From: Streptomyces mangrovi | Lineage (GTDB): Bacteria > Actinomycetota > Actinomycetes > Streptomycetales > Streptomycetaceae | DNA: 64,000 nt | Reading direction: 5' to 3' | NCBI RefSeq assembly: GCF_900114215.1 | Contig: NZ_FOSG01000027.1 | Coordinates: 1-64,000, forward strand | Shown here: positions 25,572-34,741 of the stretch, one piece after another | How the letters are laid out: each line of letters starts with the position of its first letter | Numbering within the stretch: the stretch's first letter is position 1 | Translations under genes and position numbers: made by a program | Notes under the pieces: generated by a model | The model's input: only the letters and a program-made list of their open reading frames with translations | Told to the model about the DNA's origin: nothing | The model's database searches: none

Positions 25572-25662
25572 TTCCCGGGCTCGGGGCGCGGGTTCGAGTC
25601 CCGTCACTCGCTCCATGACGAGGGCTCGGGCCGGCGCCCGGGCCTTGTTCGCCGTCCGGACC
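25572..25662. repeat. Third, diverged copy of the att/tRNA-Gly 3' end
   Basis: Aligns with attR (22460-22552) from the anticodon loop through the T arm, CCA, terminator hairpin and the TCCGGACC flank at roughly 80-85 percent identity. Differences are mostly transitions, and one base is missing in the hairpin. There is no 5' tRNA half. The rest of the 25510-25881 gap holds no gene. Confidence 0.82.
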
Positions 25663-25881
25663 GGCCCACAGGTCGCGGCACTGCTCGGTCCGAGGACACG
25701 GACCCGTCGTCAGGCGCCTTCGGCCCCTCCCGGTGCCGCCGGTCGCCGGGGCCGTCACGGCCTTCCTCCGGCATGTGGGGAAGGGGCCCGTGCCGGTCGC
25801 CCCTCGGGCGCCGTCGGACCCGGCCGGCCGTGACGGGTCCCGCGACGCCGGGGAGCGACGGTCACCGGCCGCCCGGCCGGC

Positions 25882-26739
25882 TCAGCCGCCGGCGGCGGGC
25901 CGGGGGCCGGACGGGTCGAGGTGGCGCAGGACGCGGCGCAGGAAACGGGCGCGGTCGCTGCCGTCGGGCACTTCGGCGAGACGGGTGCGCAGGCGGCGGA
26001 CGAGGCCGACGGGGACGGAGTACGTGTCCGCGGCCGTGCCGCTCAGCAGGCGGTCGGTGGTGTTGGCGCACCAGTACATGAGGAACGGCAACTCCTCGCG
26101 GGCGGTGGCGTCCAGCAGCGCCTCCAGCTTCGTCGGGTCCGGTTCGACGTAGAGGCGGGCGAGGGCGGCCAGGCGCTCGCCGGGCTCCTCTGAGGCCAGC
26201 ATGGTGTCGGCGTCGAAGCCGGGTACGTGCGGCACCACCTTCAGCATCTCGCCGAAGATCCGCTCCTGGCGTGCGGTGCGCAGGGAGCTGCTCGGCATCC
26301 GCTCGCGCACCTGCGCGTACTCGGTGACGAGCCGTTCGAGGGTGCCGGCCGCCCAGGAGGCGTCGCCCCCCGTTCCCTCCCAGCCTTCCGGGTCGGGGCT
26401 GCCCGCCGCGGCGAGGGCCACGCGGGCGGTCGCCGCGGCTCCGTCCACCTGCTGGTCCAGGCGCGTGGCGCGCTCCTCCGCCGCGCCGATGCGCTCCTCC
26501 AGCCGCCGGTACTCCAGCCGTGCGCCGCCCGGCAGTTCGATGCTGTGGAACAGGTCGCCCATCCACGGCACCAGGGCGATCACGAGCAGTGCGACCGCCG
26601 TGCTGTCGATGCTCAGGTCCGGACGCAGCACATGGACCAGCGCCAGCGCCGTCGCCACGCAGGTGACGGCCGCCCCCGTCCAGCGCCGGCGGCGCACGAG
26701 ACCGCGCTCGGTGTCCTCTTCGTCACTCCCCCTTGACAT
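25882..26739 (-). CDS. Two-pass membrane protein with coiled coil
   Basis: A 285-residue protein. Two hydrophobic segments (TGAAVTCVATALALVHVL and IDSTAVALLVIALVPWM) in the first 65 residues are followed by a coiled coil (YRRLEERIGAAEERATRLDQ) and a helical cytoplasmic domain. No enzymatic motif is seen. The ATG at 26739 is preceded by AAGGGGGAG. It lies 143 bp before the VOC gene's coding region on the same strand, with no terminator noticed. Function unknown. Confidence 0.72.
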   Translation of the reverse strand: MSRGSDEEDTERGLVRRRRWTGAAVTCVATALALVHVLRPDLSIDSTAVALLVIALVPWMGDLFHSIELPGGARLEYRRLEERIGAAEERATRLDQQVDGAAATARVALAAAGSPDPEGWEGTGGDASWAAGTLERLVTEYAQVRERMPSSSLRTARQERIFGEMLKVVPHVPGFDADTMLASEEPGERLAALARLYVEPDPTKLEALLDATAREELPFLMYWCANTTDRLLSGTAADTYSVPVGLVRRLRTRLAEVPDGSDRARFLRRVLRHLDPSGPRPAAGG

Positions 26740-26772
26740 GACGTCCAGGATGGCAGGGCTCCTCTGCCCCTG

Positions 26773-27177
26773 TCAGGCGTCCCGGGAGCCCGCCGGGGAG
26801 CGGTCCTGGGGATACCAGCGCAGTTCGACGGTGTTGCCGTCCGGGTCGAGGACGTAGACGGACTGGGCGGTGCCGCGCGCGCCGAAGCGGGGACCGGGGC
26901 CGTCCACCACGGTGAGGGCACCGGAGTCCACGACCTCCTGCCAGTCCAGCGGTTCGACGACCAGGCAGATGTGGTCCACGTTGGAGCCGTCGCGGGGGCC
27001 GGCGACCAGGTCGATGATGGTCGTGTCACTCACCCGCACCGACGGGAACGGTGCCTTCCCGGTGCGCCACTCCTCCACACGGACCGGTTCCAGGCCCAGC
27101 GGGCCGCAGTAGAAGTCGAGGGACCGTTCGACGTCCTCGACGTTGAGCACCAGGTGGTCGAAGGCGATGACGCGCAC
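26773..27177 (-). CDS. VOC-superfamily (glyoxalase/bleomycin-resistance-like) protein
   Basis: A 134-residue protein with paired beta-alpha-beta-beta-beta modules: FDHLVLNVEDVERSLDFYCG at the start and SVYVLDPDGNTVELRWYP near the end. Putative metal ligands are His8, His69 and Glu118. The family covers dioxygenases, glyoxalases and drug-binding proteins; the substrate cannot be read. The ATG at 27177 has GAGGAGAAC upstream. No partner gene is evident. Confidence 0.85.
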   Translation of the reverse strand: MRVIAFDHLVLNVEDVERSLDFYCGPLGLEPVRVEEWRTGKAPFPSVRVSDTTIIDLVAGPRDGSNVDHICLVVEPLDWQEVVDSGALTVVDGPGPRFGARGTAQSVYVLDPDGNTVELRWYPQDRSPAGSRDA

Positions 27178-27339
27178 GGCGTTCTCCTCAACAGGCTTGT
27201 GAGAGCGGTCTTTTGACGGTTGGAAGCACCCGCCACGCTATCGGCCGGGGAGCGCGGCGGGTATCGGCCGCCGGTCCTGCTCCCCCGGTACGAGGGGCCC
27301 GGCCGGGCGGCGTGGACCTGGCGGCGCGCGGCGCGCGGT

Positions 27340-27924
<585 letters not shown>

Positions 27925-28205
27925 GCGCGTCTTCCGGTGGTTCGGTCGCGGCCCGCGAGGGCCCCGGCGGGCAGGCGGCAGCATAGGCTCGCGCCGGGCG
28001 GTTCCCGCCCACCGGCGCGGCCGGTCACCCGATCGGCGCGCGTCGGCCGGCCCGGGTTCGGTACGGGGCACGCGGTGCGGGACGTGGAGGGCGTGGCGGG
28101 CTCCGCCGGCCGCGTCAACCCGGATGCCCGATGACGGCGATCGCGCCACCCTTTCCACGCGGTCCCGCCGATCGTCCTGGCACCGTACGGCGGGGAAGTC
28201 ACGCG

Positions 28206-28892
28206 CTATGCGCCGATCGGCTCCAGACCATCCGTCGTGAGTTCGCCCTCGAAACCGGCCTGCCATGCAAGCCGGGCGATCCCCAGACGGCTGTCCCTGC
28301 CCAGCTTGCCGCGAATGCTGCGCAAGTGATCCTTGACCGTGTACGGACTGAGTGAGAGCTTGATCGCGATCTGCGCGTCGGACCGTCCCTCGACCACGTG
28401 GAGGAGCACCTCCCGCTCACGCGGGGAGAGTCTGGCGATGAGCCTCTGGGCCGAGGTTCTGCGCTGCCGCCGGCGTGCGGGTTTCAGGTAGGCATCCACC
28501 ACAGGAACGGCAAGGTCCGGGCAGAGGGCAAGCGCACCCCCGGCGGTGGCCCGCACGACCCAGACCAGGTGGGCAGACGCGGAGATATGACGCAGAACAC
28601 CGTTCGCGCCGTGCAGGAGCAGCCGCTGCACACTGGACGGCGTGACGTCATGTGCCAGGACGACCACTGCGGGCGGGCAGGTACGTCTCCCGACGTCCTT
28701 CAGCGCGGCGACCGCCTCGTCCTCCTCCCGGAAGCTGAGGATCAGGACATCGAGCCGAGCAGCCCGTAACAGAGGCCCCACATCCACGGGTCGGCCGGGA
28801 TCGACCACCCTGAGCTGCGTGTCTTCCTCTAACGTGGTCCGGATTCCGATGCCTTCGAACTCCTGGTCCGCCACGACTCCAACACGTATCAA
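28206..28892 (-). CDS. LuxR-family regulator with degenerate receiver-like domain
   Basis: A 228-residue protein: an N-terminal receiver-like fold (residues 1-125, MIRVGVVADQEFEGIGIRTT) in which no clear phospho-accepting Asp is in the usual place, then a LuxR/GerE helix-turn-helix, LSPREREVLLHVVEGRSDAQ and SLSPYTVKDHLRSIRGKLGR (about residues 158-212). It resembles orphan Streptomyces regulators controlling adjacent genes. It is divergent from the small secreted protein and ABC genes at 29135-32515, which are plausible targets. Confidence 0.85.
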   Translation of the reverse strand: MIRVGVVADQEFEGIGIRTTLEEDTQLRVVDPGRPVDVGPLLRAARLDVLILSFREEDEAVAALKDVGRRTCPPAVVVLAHDVTPSSVQRLLLHGANGVLRHISASAHLVWVVRATAGGALALCPDLAVPVVDAYLKPARRRQRRTSAQRLIARLSPREREVLLHVVEGRSDAQIAIKLSLSPYTVKDHLRSIRGKLGRDSRLGIARLAWQAGFEGELTTDGLEPIGA

Positions 28893-29134
28893 TCGTGCTC
28901 CCCCCCTTGAGCCGTCGGTCCATCCCCCTTCGGAGGGGAGTTCCGCAAAGCTCCCCTGGTCAGCGGGGAGCGCACGCAGTCGGCCGCGGCGATGCTTGTC
29001 ACCGTGAACGCTACATCTTCTTCGTTCACCCGCACATCGCCTTTAGGTCATGTGCGGTCAACCCCCATCGGCCGTGAATCCGCCTGTCTCTCACAGGTGT
29101 TGGCGGTTCGCGCTCCGAAACCGGAAAGAGGCAG

Positions 29135-29488
29135 ATGAACAGCACAAGGAAGCGCCGTATCGCCCTCAGCGTCCTCGGTGTGGCCATGCTGGCCGGCAGT
29201 TCCCCGGCGTTCGCGCTCTCCGCCGAGACCGACGGAGCCAGGGCGAGCACCAAGAAGACCGAGGGCTACAAGTACATCCGGGTCTACGACACCAAGGGCG
29301 ACAGCAACTCGGTGTACGGCCTCTACCATCGTCAGGCCAGCCCCTCGACCGAGCGCGCCCTCCACAACAAGAGTGGTTCCGGCACGCACGCCACGAGCGG
29401 CACCGGCAGCAAGATCCTCGACCAGAAGGCCTGCGTGTCGCTGGACTTCCGGCCCGACCGGTGTTCGGGGAAGGTCTCCAACCCGTAA
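29135..29488 (+). CDS. Small secreted protein, possible lactococcin-972-like bacteriocin
   Basis: A 117-residue precursor with a Sec signal peptide (RRIALSVLGVAMLAGSSPAF, cleavage near ALSAE). The mature part is about 88 residues, polar and Ser/Lys-rich, with two cysteines (C101 and C110). The stretch SVYGLYHRQASPSTERALHN loosely recalls lactococcin 972-type peptides, whose operons pair the peptide with an ABC ATPase and a large membrane protein, as here. The similarity is weak (no Trp), so this is inference. The ATG at 29135 has a GAAAGAGG RBS. Confidence 0.6.
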   Translation: MNSTRKRRIALSVLGVAMLAGSSPAFALSAETDGARASTKKTEGYKYIRVYDTKGDSNSVYGLYHRQASPSTERALHNKSGSGTHATSGTGSKILDQKACVSLDFRPDRCSGKVSNP

Positions 29489-29627
29489 GCACGGGGAGCA
29501 CCCTTCGCGAGGGTTCCGCGGCGGGGGGCGGTCCGACGGCTCGATCGTCGGACCGCCCCCGCCGACCGAGCCCGTCGATGTCGTCCGGCTCGGCGGCGAT
29601 CGCTTCGGGAGAAACGGGAAGACAGTG

Positions 29628-30350
29628 ATGACGGAAACCGATCGGACCGTGCTCGCGGTCTCGGGTGTGCGCTACGAGATCGCGGGGCGCTTACTGCTCG
29701 ACGGGCTGGACCTCTCCGTCGGGGCCGGCGAGTCGGTGGCGATCACCGGTCCGAGCGGCAGCGGCAAGAGCACCCTGCTGATGTGCCTGCTGGGTCTGGT
29801 CAGGCCGCAGGGCGGGCGGATCACGGTGGCCGGGACCGACATCACGCGGTTGCGTGAGCGCGCGCTGAACCGGCACCGGCGAGACCACATCGGCGTGGTC
29901 TTCCAGTTCGGCGAACTCCTTCCGGAACTCACCCCGCTGGAGAACACCGCCCTCGCGGCGCTGCTGTCGGGCACTCCCCGGCGCAGGGCATACGCGGACG
30001 CCGAAGAACTGCTGACCACACTGGGCGTACCGCTGAACGGCACCCCGACGGCGGAGCTGTCCGGCGGTGAGCGGCAGCGCACCGCGGTGGCGCGTGCGCT
30101 GATCAACCGGCCGTCCCTGGTCCTGGCCGACGAACCGACCGGAGCGCTGGACGGCAGCACGAGGGACGAGGTGACACGGATGCTCTTCTCGGTCCCGCGG
30201 CAGTGGAGTTGCGGTCTCGTCGTCGTCACCCACGACCCCGCCGTCGCGGAGCGCGCGGACCGGCACCTGCATCTGAGCCAGGGGCGCCTCGGTGATGCCG
30301 GCGCCGTACTTCCCGGTACCGGAGCCCCGGCCGGGGGAACAGCCCGGTGA
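29628..30350 (+). CDS. ABC transporter ATP-binding protein (MacB/LolD type)
   Basis: A 240-residue ATPase with Walker A GPSGSGKST (about residues 41-49), Q-loop VVFQFGELLPELTP, signature LSGGERQRTAVARAL, Walker B LVLADEPTGALDG and switch H in VVVTHDP. This is the LolD/MacB subclass that powers FtsX-like permeases rather than import. It overlaps the permease gene by 4 bp (ATGA), so the two form one complex. The ATG at 29628 is taken; GTG directly before it is also possible. It lies 140 bp after the secreted protein gene. Confidence 0.94.
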   Translation: MTETDRTVLAVSGVRYEIAGRLLLDGLDLSVGAGESVAITGPSGSGKSTLLMCLLGLVRPQGGRITVAGTDITRLRERALNRHRRDHIGVVFQFGELLPELTPLENTALAALLSGTPRRRAYADAEELLTTLGVPLNGTPTAELSGGERQRTAVARALINRPSLVLADEPTGALDGSTRDEVTRMLFSVPRQWSCGLVVVTHDPAVAERADRHLHLSQGRLGDAGAVLPGTGAPAGGTAR

Positions 30351-32515
30351 ACACGCTCGCCACCTACACGCGCCTGTTCGCGGTGGGCCGTGCCGCGGGC
30401 CGCGGCTCGGCGGGGCGGGGACTGCGCTTCACCTCCCTGCTGTGCGCGACGTTCGCCCTGGCCCTCACCGGGGCCGTGCTGGCCGCCGGATTCGCCGTCT
30501 ACGACGGCCGCGAACTGCGCGGATCCGCCCGCGCACCGCGGTACGTCGGCGTGGAGAACCCCGAACGGGCCCCCCTGCTCGTGCAGGTCGCCTACGACGA
30601 CGTGGGCGGCGTCCAGCGGTCCGTCGTCTTCCTCGACCCCCGCGACGAAGGCGTCGCCCCGCCCCCGGGCGTGGAGCGGTGGCCCGCACCCGGCGAGGTG
30701 GTGCTCTCCGAAGCACTGCGCACGGACCTCCTCCGGGAGGGCTCCCCCGACAGGTACGGGAAGCCGGCCGGGTCCATCTCCGAGTCCGGGCTCGAGGTGC
30801 CGGGGGAGCGTCTGGCGTACGTGCGCCCCGCGCCCGGCCTCATCGATCCGGGCAACATGACCACGGCGGCGGGGTTCGGCTCCGACGAGCGGTCCGTCTA
30901 CGGCGACCGGGCGACCGTCCCACCGCTGTCCGCGTTCATCTCCCTGGTGGTGGGGATGTTGCTGTTCCCCGCGGTCGTCCTCGTCGTCGTCGCGGCCCGC
31001 TCGGGCGCCGCGGGACGGGACCGCCGGGTCGCGCTGCTGCGTGCCCTTGGCGCGGGGGCGCGTGCCCGGGCCGTGGTGAACGCCGGTGAGGCGGCTCTTC
31101 CGGTGGCGCTCGGCGCGGTCGCGGCGGCCGCCGCCGTCGGTCTCGCGCTGCCGTCCAACCCGACCGTGCCCGTCGTGGACTTCGTCCTGCCCGCCGCCGA
31201 CCTGCGTCGCTGGGCCTCCCTGCTCTTCGCGGCGGTCCTCGCCGCGGCCCTGACCGTACTGGCGGCCGTGACGCTGCTGCACCGCACCGACCGGGCGGGG
31301 CAGGGCGCCCGGCCCGGCACCCGCGGCCGCTTCACCTCCCGCCGGTTGGCCTGGTTGTGCCCGGTGTTCCTGGTCGTCGCCACACGCGGCCCGGATCTGC
31401 TGGCGGGTGGCGGCTCGTTGTGGTTCCTCGTCTATGCCGCCGGTGTGGTGGGAACACTCGCCACCCTGCCCGCACTGGTCGCCGCCGCCGTCTCGGCGCT
31501 CGGACGCCTGCTGGTCCGCACGGGCAACCGGTACGGCCGCCCCGGGGCGCTGATCGCCGGCCGCCGGGCGGTCGCCCAGCCGGGAGTCACCGCCCGGCTG
31601 GTGGCCAGCGTGGTGGTCGCCATCGGCCTGGTCACCCAGATCCAGCTGAACACCAGTCTGCTCGACGACGCGATGATCGCCGCCAAGGCCACGCACGAGC
31701 GGATCGGCGACTCCATGCTCACCGTGAGCTCGGCCGCCGACCGGGAACAGAACGGAGCCTTCCTCCGGGCCCTGCCCGAGGGAGCCCACGGGCTCGCCAT
31801 GGAGGTCGCGCACTCCGACGGACGCTCGCTCGGCCTCTACGGCGACTGCGCCGCACTGCGGGCGCTGGAGGCCCCCTGCGGCACGAGCACCGCCGACCCG
31901 GCCGACCCGCGTGTGCGGGAGCTGGCCGCCTGGTTCGGCGGCGACGCGGCGGACGTGGTCCTGCACCGTGCCGACCCGGCGGAACGGCTGGCCCGGGACG
32001 CCGAGCGGCTCCTGGTCGTCGGCGACAGCGGTGAACTGGTGGTCGGCGAGGTGAAGGAAGCCGCCTTCCGGGAACTGCCGGCCCCCCAGGTCATGGTGGT
32101 CGCCGGGGAGTGGCTGTTCGGAGCCGCCGAACTCCAGAAGCCCGCCGCGTGGACGCTGTTCCTCGGCATTATCGGAGTGGGCCTGCTCGCCTTCGCCGCG
32201 GCCGCGAACAACCTGGGCGACTTCCTGCGCTTCGGCCACACTCTCGCCCCTCTGAGCGTGCTGGTCAGCCGTCGCGGCGTCTTCTACGCCACCGCCGTAT
32301 GGACCATCCTGGTGCCGCTGGCCGCGGCCGGTGCCCTCGGTGTCCTGGTCTCACTGTGGCTCGCCGCCCCGATGACGGCGAAGGGCGCGGTCCTCACCTG
32401 GGCCTTCCTGGCCTCGCTCCTGGTCCTCGCCCAGATCCTCGCCGTCCTCTTCTGGTTCTGGGGCTCCCGTTCCGCCGCCGTCCAGGCCGTCCGCTGGCGC
32501 CCCACCGCCGACTGA
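30347..32515 (+). CDS. FtsX-like ABC permease (large two-module form)
   Basis: A 722-residue membrane protein. TM1 (about residues 30-50) is followed by an extracytoplasmic domain to about residue 190, then three TM segments with a cytoplasmic RALGAGARARAVV coupling region. Further TM pairs around residues 345-425 precede a second large extracytoplasmic domain and three C-terminal TM segments. This is the duplicated FtsX layout, also seen in bacteriocin-associated membrane proteins. Expected role: peptide export, lipoprotein release or antimicrobial immunity with the ATPase upstream. Confidence 0.85.
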   Translation: MNTLATYTRLFAVGRAAGRGSAGRGLRFTSLLCATFALALTGAVLAAGFAVYDGRELRGSARAPRYVGVENPERAPLLVQVAYDDVGGVQRSVVFLDPRDEGVAPPPGVERWPAPGEVVLSEALRTDLLREGSPDRYGKPAGSISESGLEVPGERLAYVRPAPGLIDPGNMTTAAGFGSDERSVYGDRATVPPLSAFISLVVGMLLFPAVVLVVVAARSGAAGRDRRVALLRALGAGARARAVVNAGEAALPVALGAVAAAAAVGLALPSNPTVPVVDFVLPAADLRRWASLLFAAVLAAALTVLAAVTLLHRTDRAGQGARPGTRGRFTSRRLAWLCPVFLVVATRGPDLLAGGGSLWFLVYAAGVVGTLATLPALVAAAVSALGRLLVRTGNRYGRPGALIAGRRAVAQPGVTARLVASVVVAIGLVTQIQLNTSLLDDAMIAAKATHERIGDSMLTVSSAADREQNGAFLRALPEGAHGLAMEVAHSDGRSLGLYGDCAALRALEAPCGTSTADPADPRVRELAAWFGGDAADVVLHRADPAERLARDAERLLVVGDSGELVVGEVKEAAFRELPAPQVMVVAGEWLFGAAELQKPAAWTLFLGIIGVGLLAFAAAANNLGDFLRFGHTLAPLSVLVSRRGVFYATAVWTILVPLAAAGALGVLVSLWLAAPMTAKGAVLTWAFLASLLVLAQILAVLFWFWGSRSAAVQAVRWRPTAD

Positions 32516-32531
32516 CCTGGGGCCCGGCGCC

Positions 32532-32560
32532 CCGGCGACCGGTCCACCGCCGGTCGCCGG
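32532..32560. terminator. Terminator between convergent genes
   Basis: An 11-bp perfect stem, CCGGCGACCGG (32532-32542) with CCGGTCGCCGG (32550-32560), and a 7-base loop. Confidence 0.8.
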
Positions 32561-32582
32561 TCCGCCCGGGGCGTCCCAGTCG

Positions 32583-34133
32583 TCAGGGGCGGACCGACAC
32601 CGTCCAGCCGCTCTTGTAGGTGTCCGGCACCGGGTGGCGCGGCCAGTCGCGCGCCCAGGGCGGCGGGTCCGCCCGGCGCATGACCACCGCGTCGGACCGT
32701 TCGGGGGCGCGCGGGTCCGTTCTGGTACAGCCCGCGGCGTGCGCGACGGGGATCGCCGAGTCGTTGCCCGTGACCGCGCACGGGGCGCGTACGCCGTGCG
32801 CGTGGAGCACCGCCGCGATGCGCCGCCAGTCCTCGCGCGCCTGCTCCTGGATGCCCGCGTGGGTGTGCGCCAGGCCGGCCTGGACGGCCAGATGGCCCGC
32901 CAGCACCGCGGTGAGGACGACGGCCACCGGCACCGAGCGGCGGGCCCGGTCGGCGATGCGGAGCAGGCCGAGGGCGGCGGGTACGGCCAGCAGCGCGTAG
33001 CCGGGCAGCAGGAAGCGCGGGGCGGCGTAGGGCAGCAGGAAGAAGTACTGCGCCGTGAGCGAGCCGGCCGTGGCCGCGGCCAGCCACAGCGGCGCCGCGT
33101 CCCCCGTGCCCGCCATGCCCCACGGGGTACGGGTGCGGCGTGCCGCGAGCAGTCCCAGCGCGGCGAGCAGCGCCAGCAGCGGCCACCAGGCGGCGGCCGC
33201 CCACCCCACGCCGTCGCCCGTGCAGGGGCGGCACAGCAGCGGGCCGTCCAGCGTGGTGAGGTGGTCGGCCACCGACAGCACCGGCCGCATACCGCCCTGG
33301 ACCTCGCTCGCCTCGGCGAGCCGCCGCGCCACTCCGCCGAACCGCAGCCGCGCCTCCACCAGCCACGGCAGCGCGCCCGCCGCGACGCCCGCGGCGACGG
33401 CCAGGACCCTGCCCCGGCCGCGCCAGGCGGGCACCGCGACGGCGGCCAGCAGCAGGGGCGCGGTGAGGGCCGCGCCGTCGTTGGGCCGCATCAGGGTCGT
33501 CACGGCCAGTCCGGCGGCCAGTGCGGCGTACCGCGCGCCGCGGCCGGGTCCGCGTCCCGCGAAGCAGCCCGCCGCCGCGAGCGCGCCCATCGCCGTGTAG
33601 TGGTTGGGCATGGCGGCGCCCGCGTAGAACAGCGCCGTCCACAGCGATCCGTACAGCGCCGCCGCCACCCACACCGCCGACGGCCGGGGCACCACCCGCA
33701 GCCAGGGACGGAGGCCCAGGTAGAGCGCGGCGCTCGACAGCGCCAGCAGCCAGACGCGCAGCAGCACCACCGAGTCGCTCCAGGAGGCGACCGGGGACAG
33801 CAGCAGGGGGACGCCGCGGGTGCGCGGTGCGCTGAACGGGGTCGGGGGGCCGTAGGGGGGAAAGCGACTGGCGTAGACCGTCTCGTCCCAGCCGAGCGGC
33901 AGGGTGAGCGGCACCAGGAGGGCGGCGGACAGCGCCAGCAGGACGCAGACGGCCGCCAGCTTGCGGGCCTCCCGCCGCAGGGCGCTCGGCGAGCCCGGCG
34001 CGGCGGCCGTGGCGCCGGTGCCGACGCGGCCGAGCCCGCTGATTCCTCCGGGGGCGAGGAGCCCGCCGGGGGCCGGCACCGTGCGGCCGAAGGCCGGTGC
34101 TCTGCCCGGCGTTCTGCCCGGCATGGCGTTCAC
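32583..34133 (-). CDS. Polytopic membrane protein, glycosyltransferase-39-like
   Basis: A 516-residue protein with about ten hydrophobic segments. The extracytoplasmic loop after TM1 contains LPLGWDETVYASRF, the acidic Asp/Glu pair expected of GT-C glycosyltransferases that use polyprenyl-phosphate sugars. A C-terminal soluble domain with cysteines (CAVTGNDSAIPVAHAAGC) follows. The acceptor is unknown. GTG at 34133 has GGAGG 4 bp upstream; ATG at 34124 is the alternative. It is divergent from the acyl-CoA dehydrogenase. Confidence 0.78.
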   Translation of the reverse strand: MNAMPGRTPGRAPAFGRTVPAPGGLLAPGGISGLGRVGTGATAAAPGSPSALRREARKLAAVCVLLALSAALLVPLTLPLGWDETVYASRFPPYGPPTPFSAPRTRGVPLLLSPVASWSDSVVLLRVWLLALSSAALYLGLRPWLRVVPRPSAVWVAAALYGSLWTALFYAGAAMPNHYTAMGALAAAGCFAGRGPGRGARYAALAAGLAVTTLMRPNDGAALTAPLLLAAVAVPAWRGRGRVLAVAAGVAAGALPWLVEARLRFGGVARRLAEASEVQGGMRPVLSVADHLTTLDGPLLCRPCTGDGVGWAAAAWWPLLALLAALGLLAARRTRTPWGMAGTGDAAPLWLAAATAGSLTAQYFFLLPYAAPRFLLPGYALLAVPAALGLLRIADRARRSVPVAVVLTAVLAGHLAVQAGLAHTHAGIQEQAREDWRRIAAVLHAHGVRAPCAVTGNDSAIPVAHAAGCTRTDPRAPERSDAVVMRRADPPPWARDWPRHPVPDTYKSGWTVSVRP

Positions 34134-34741
34134 GAGGCCTCCACCCGGTCGTCCTGCGGCCTGCGGTCTGCCCCCCGCCCGCCGTTGTACCAGCGCGCCG
34201 GCCGGGGCGGCGCGCGCCCGCGCGGCGGCCGCACCGATCGGACGACGGCCGTACGGCAGCCAGCCTACGGCCGCGGCCGCGTCCGCGCCGAAGACCGGTG
34301 GGGGCGGTGGGGGCGGTGGGGGCGGTGCGGGTCGGTGCGGGGCGCCACAAGCGGAGGGAGTAAGGGGGCGCGCGGGAAGACCCGTGCGCTGTGACGCACG
34401 CCCCATACGCTCGGCCCGCCGCCGTCGGCGGCGGAGGCACGGACCTGCCCGCAGCCGGGCGCGAGGGAACCGGAGAACAGCTGTTGAACTGGGGTTTCGG
34501 CCGTCCGGACGCACCGGCGCCGCCTGCCGTGAACCGGGCGCGGACGATCGCCGGACGAGCCCGCGAGGCGGGGGGCCGGACGGGCCGCGAGGCGGGTCCG
34601 GGCCCGCCGGATTCCTGGCCTCCCGATCCGGAGGATGTCTCAAGTAGGCTACGGCACCGTTGCCGTCCGGCAAGGATGCCAAAGACCGTGACGCCCGCCG
34701 ATGCTGTCGACCGGGTTCGTACGAAGAAGCGGAGTACAGCG
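34134..34741. other. Long divergent gap with a G-rich repeat
   Basis: About 600 bp between divergent genes. It holds a G-rich tandem repeat (34297-34323). An open frame reads into the acyl-CoA dehydrogenase from 34391, but its composition is not protein-like. No other gene is seen. Confidence 0.6.
34297..34323 (+). repeat. Three tandem copies of a 9-bp G-rich unit
   Basis: GGTGGGGGC is repeated three times, with a partial fourth copy. It provides at least four runs of G on the plus strand and could fold as a G-quadruplex. Confidence 0.85.

Larger units (their letters stand above)
22522..25662. mobile_element. Remnant of a second element accreted at the same tRNA-Gly site
   Basis: The segment between attR and a third, diverged att copy (25572-25662). 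It carries a zinc-ribbon gene, a frameshifted gene, a small gene, a GntR regulator and an unknown gene but no integrase, replication or transfer gene. The ends support an older integration that has decayed (inference). Confidence 0.6.

Noticed and set aside
25572..25616. Third tRNA-Gly gene
   Set aside because: Again only the 3' half from the anticodon loop to CCA; it is an att remnant.
27925..28266. N-terminal extension of the potassium channel
   Set aside because: The sequence upstream of 27924 is Arg/Pro-rich and does not resemble a membrane or cytoplasmic domain.
34391..34741. N-terminal extension of the acyl-CoA dehydrogenase
   Set aside because: The composition is Gly/Pro/Arg-rich and unlike the family, and a good start with RBS occurs at 34742.
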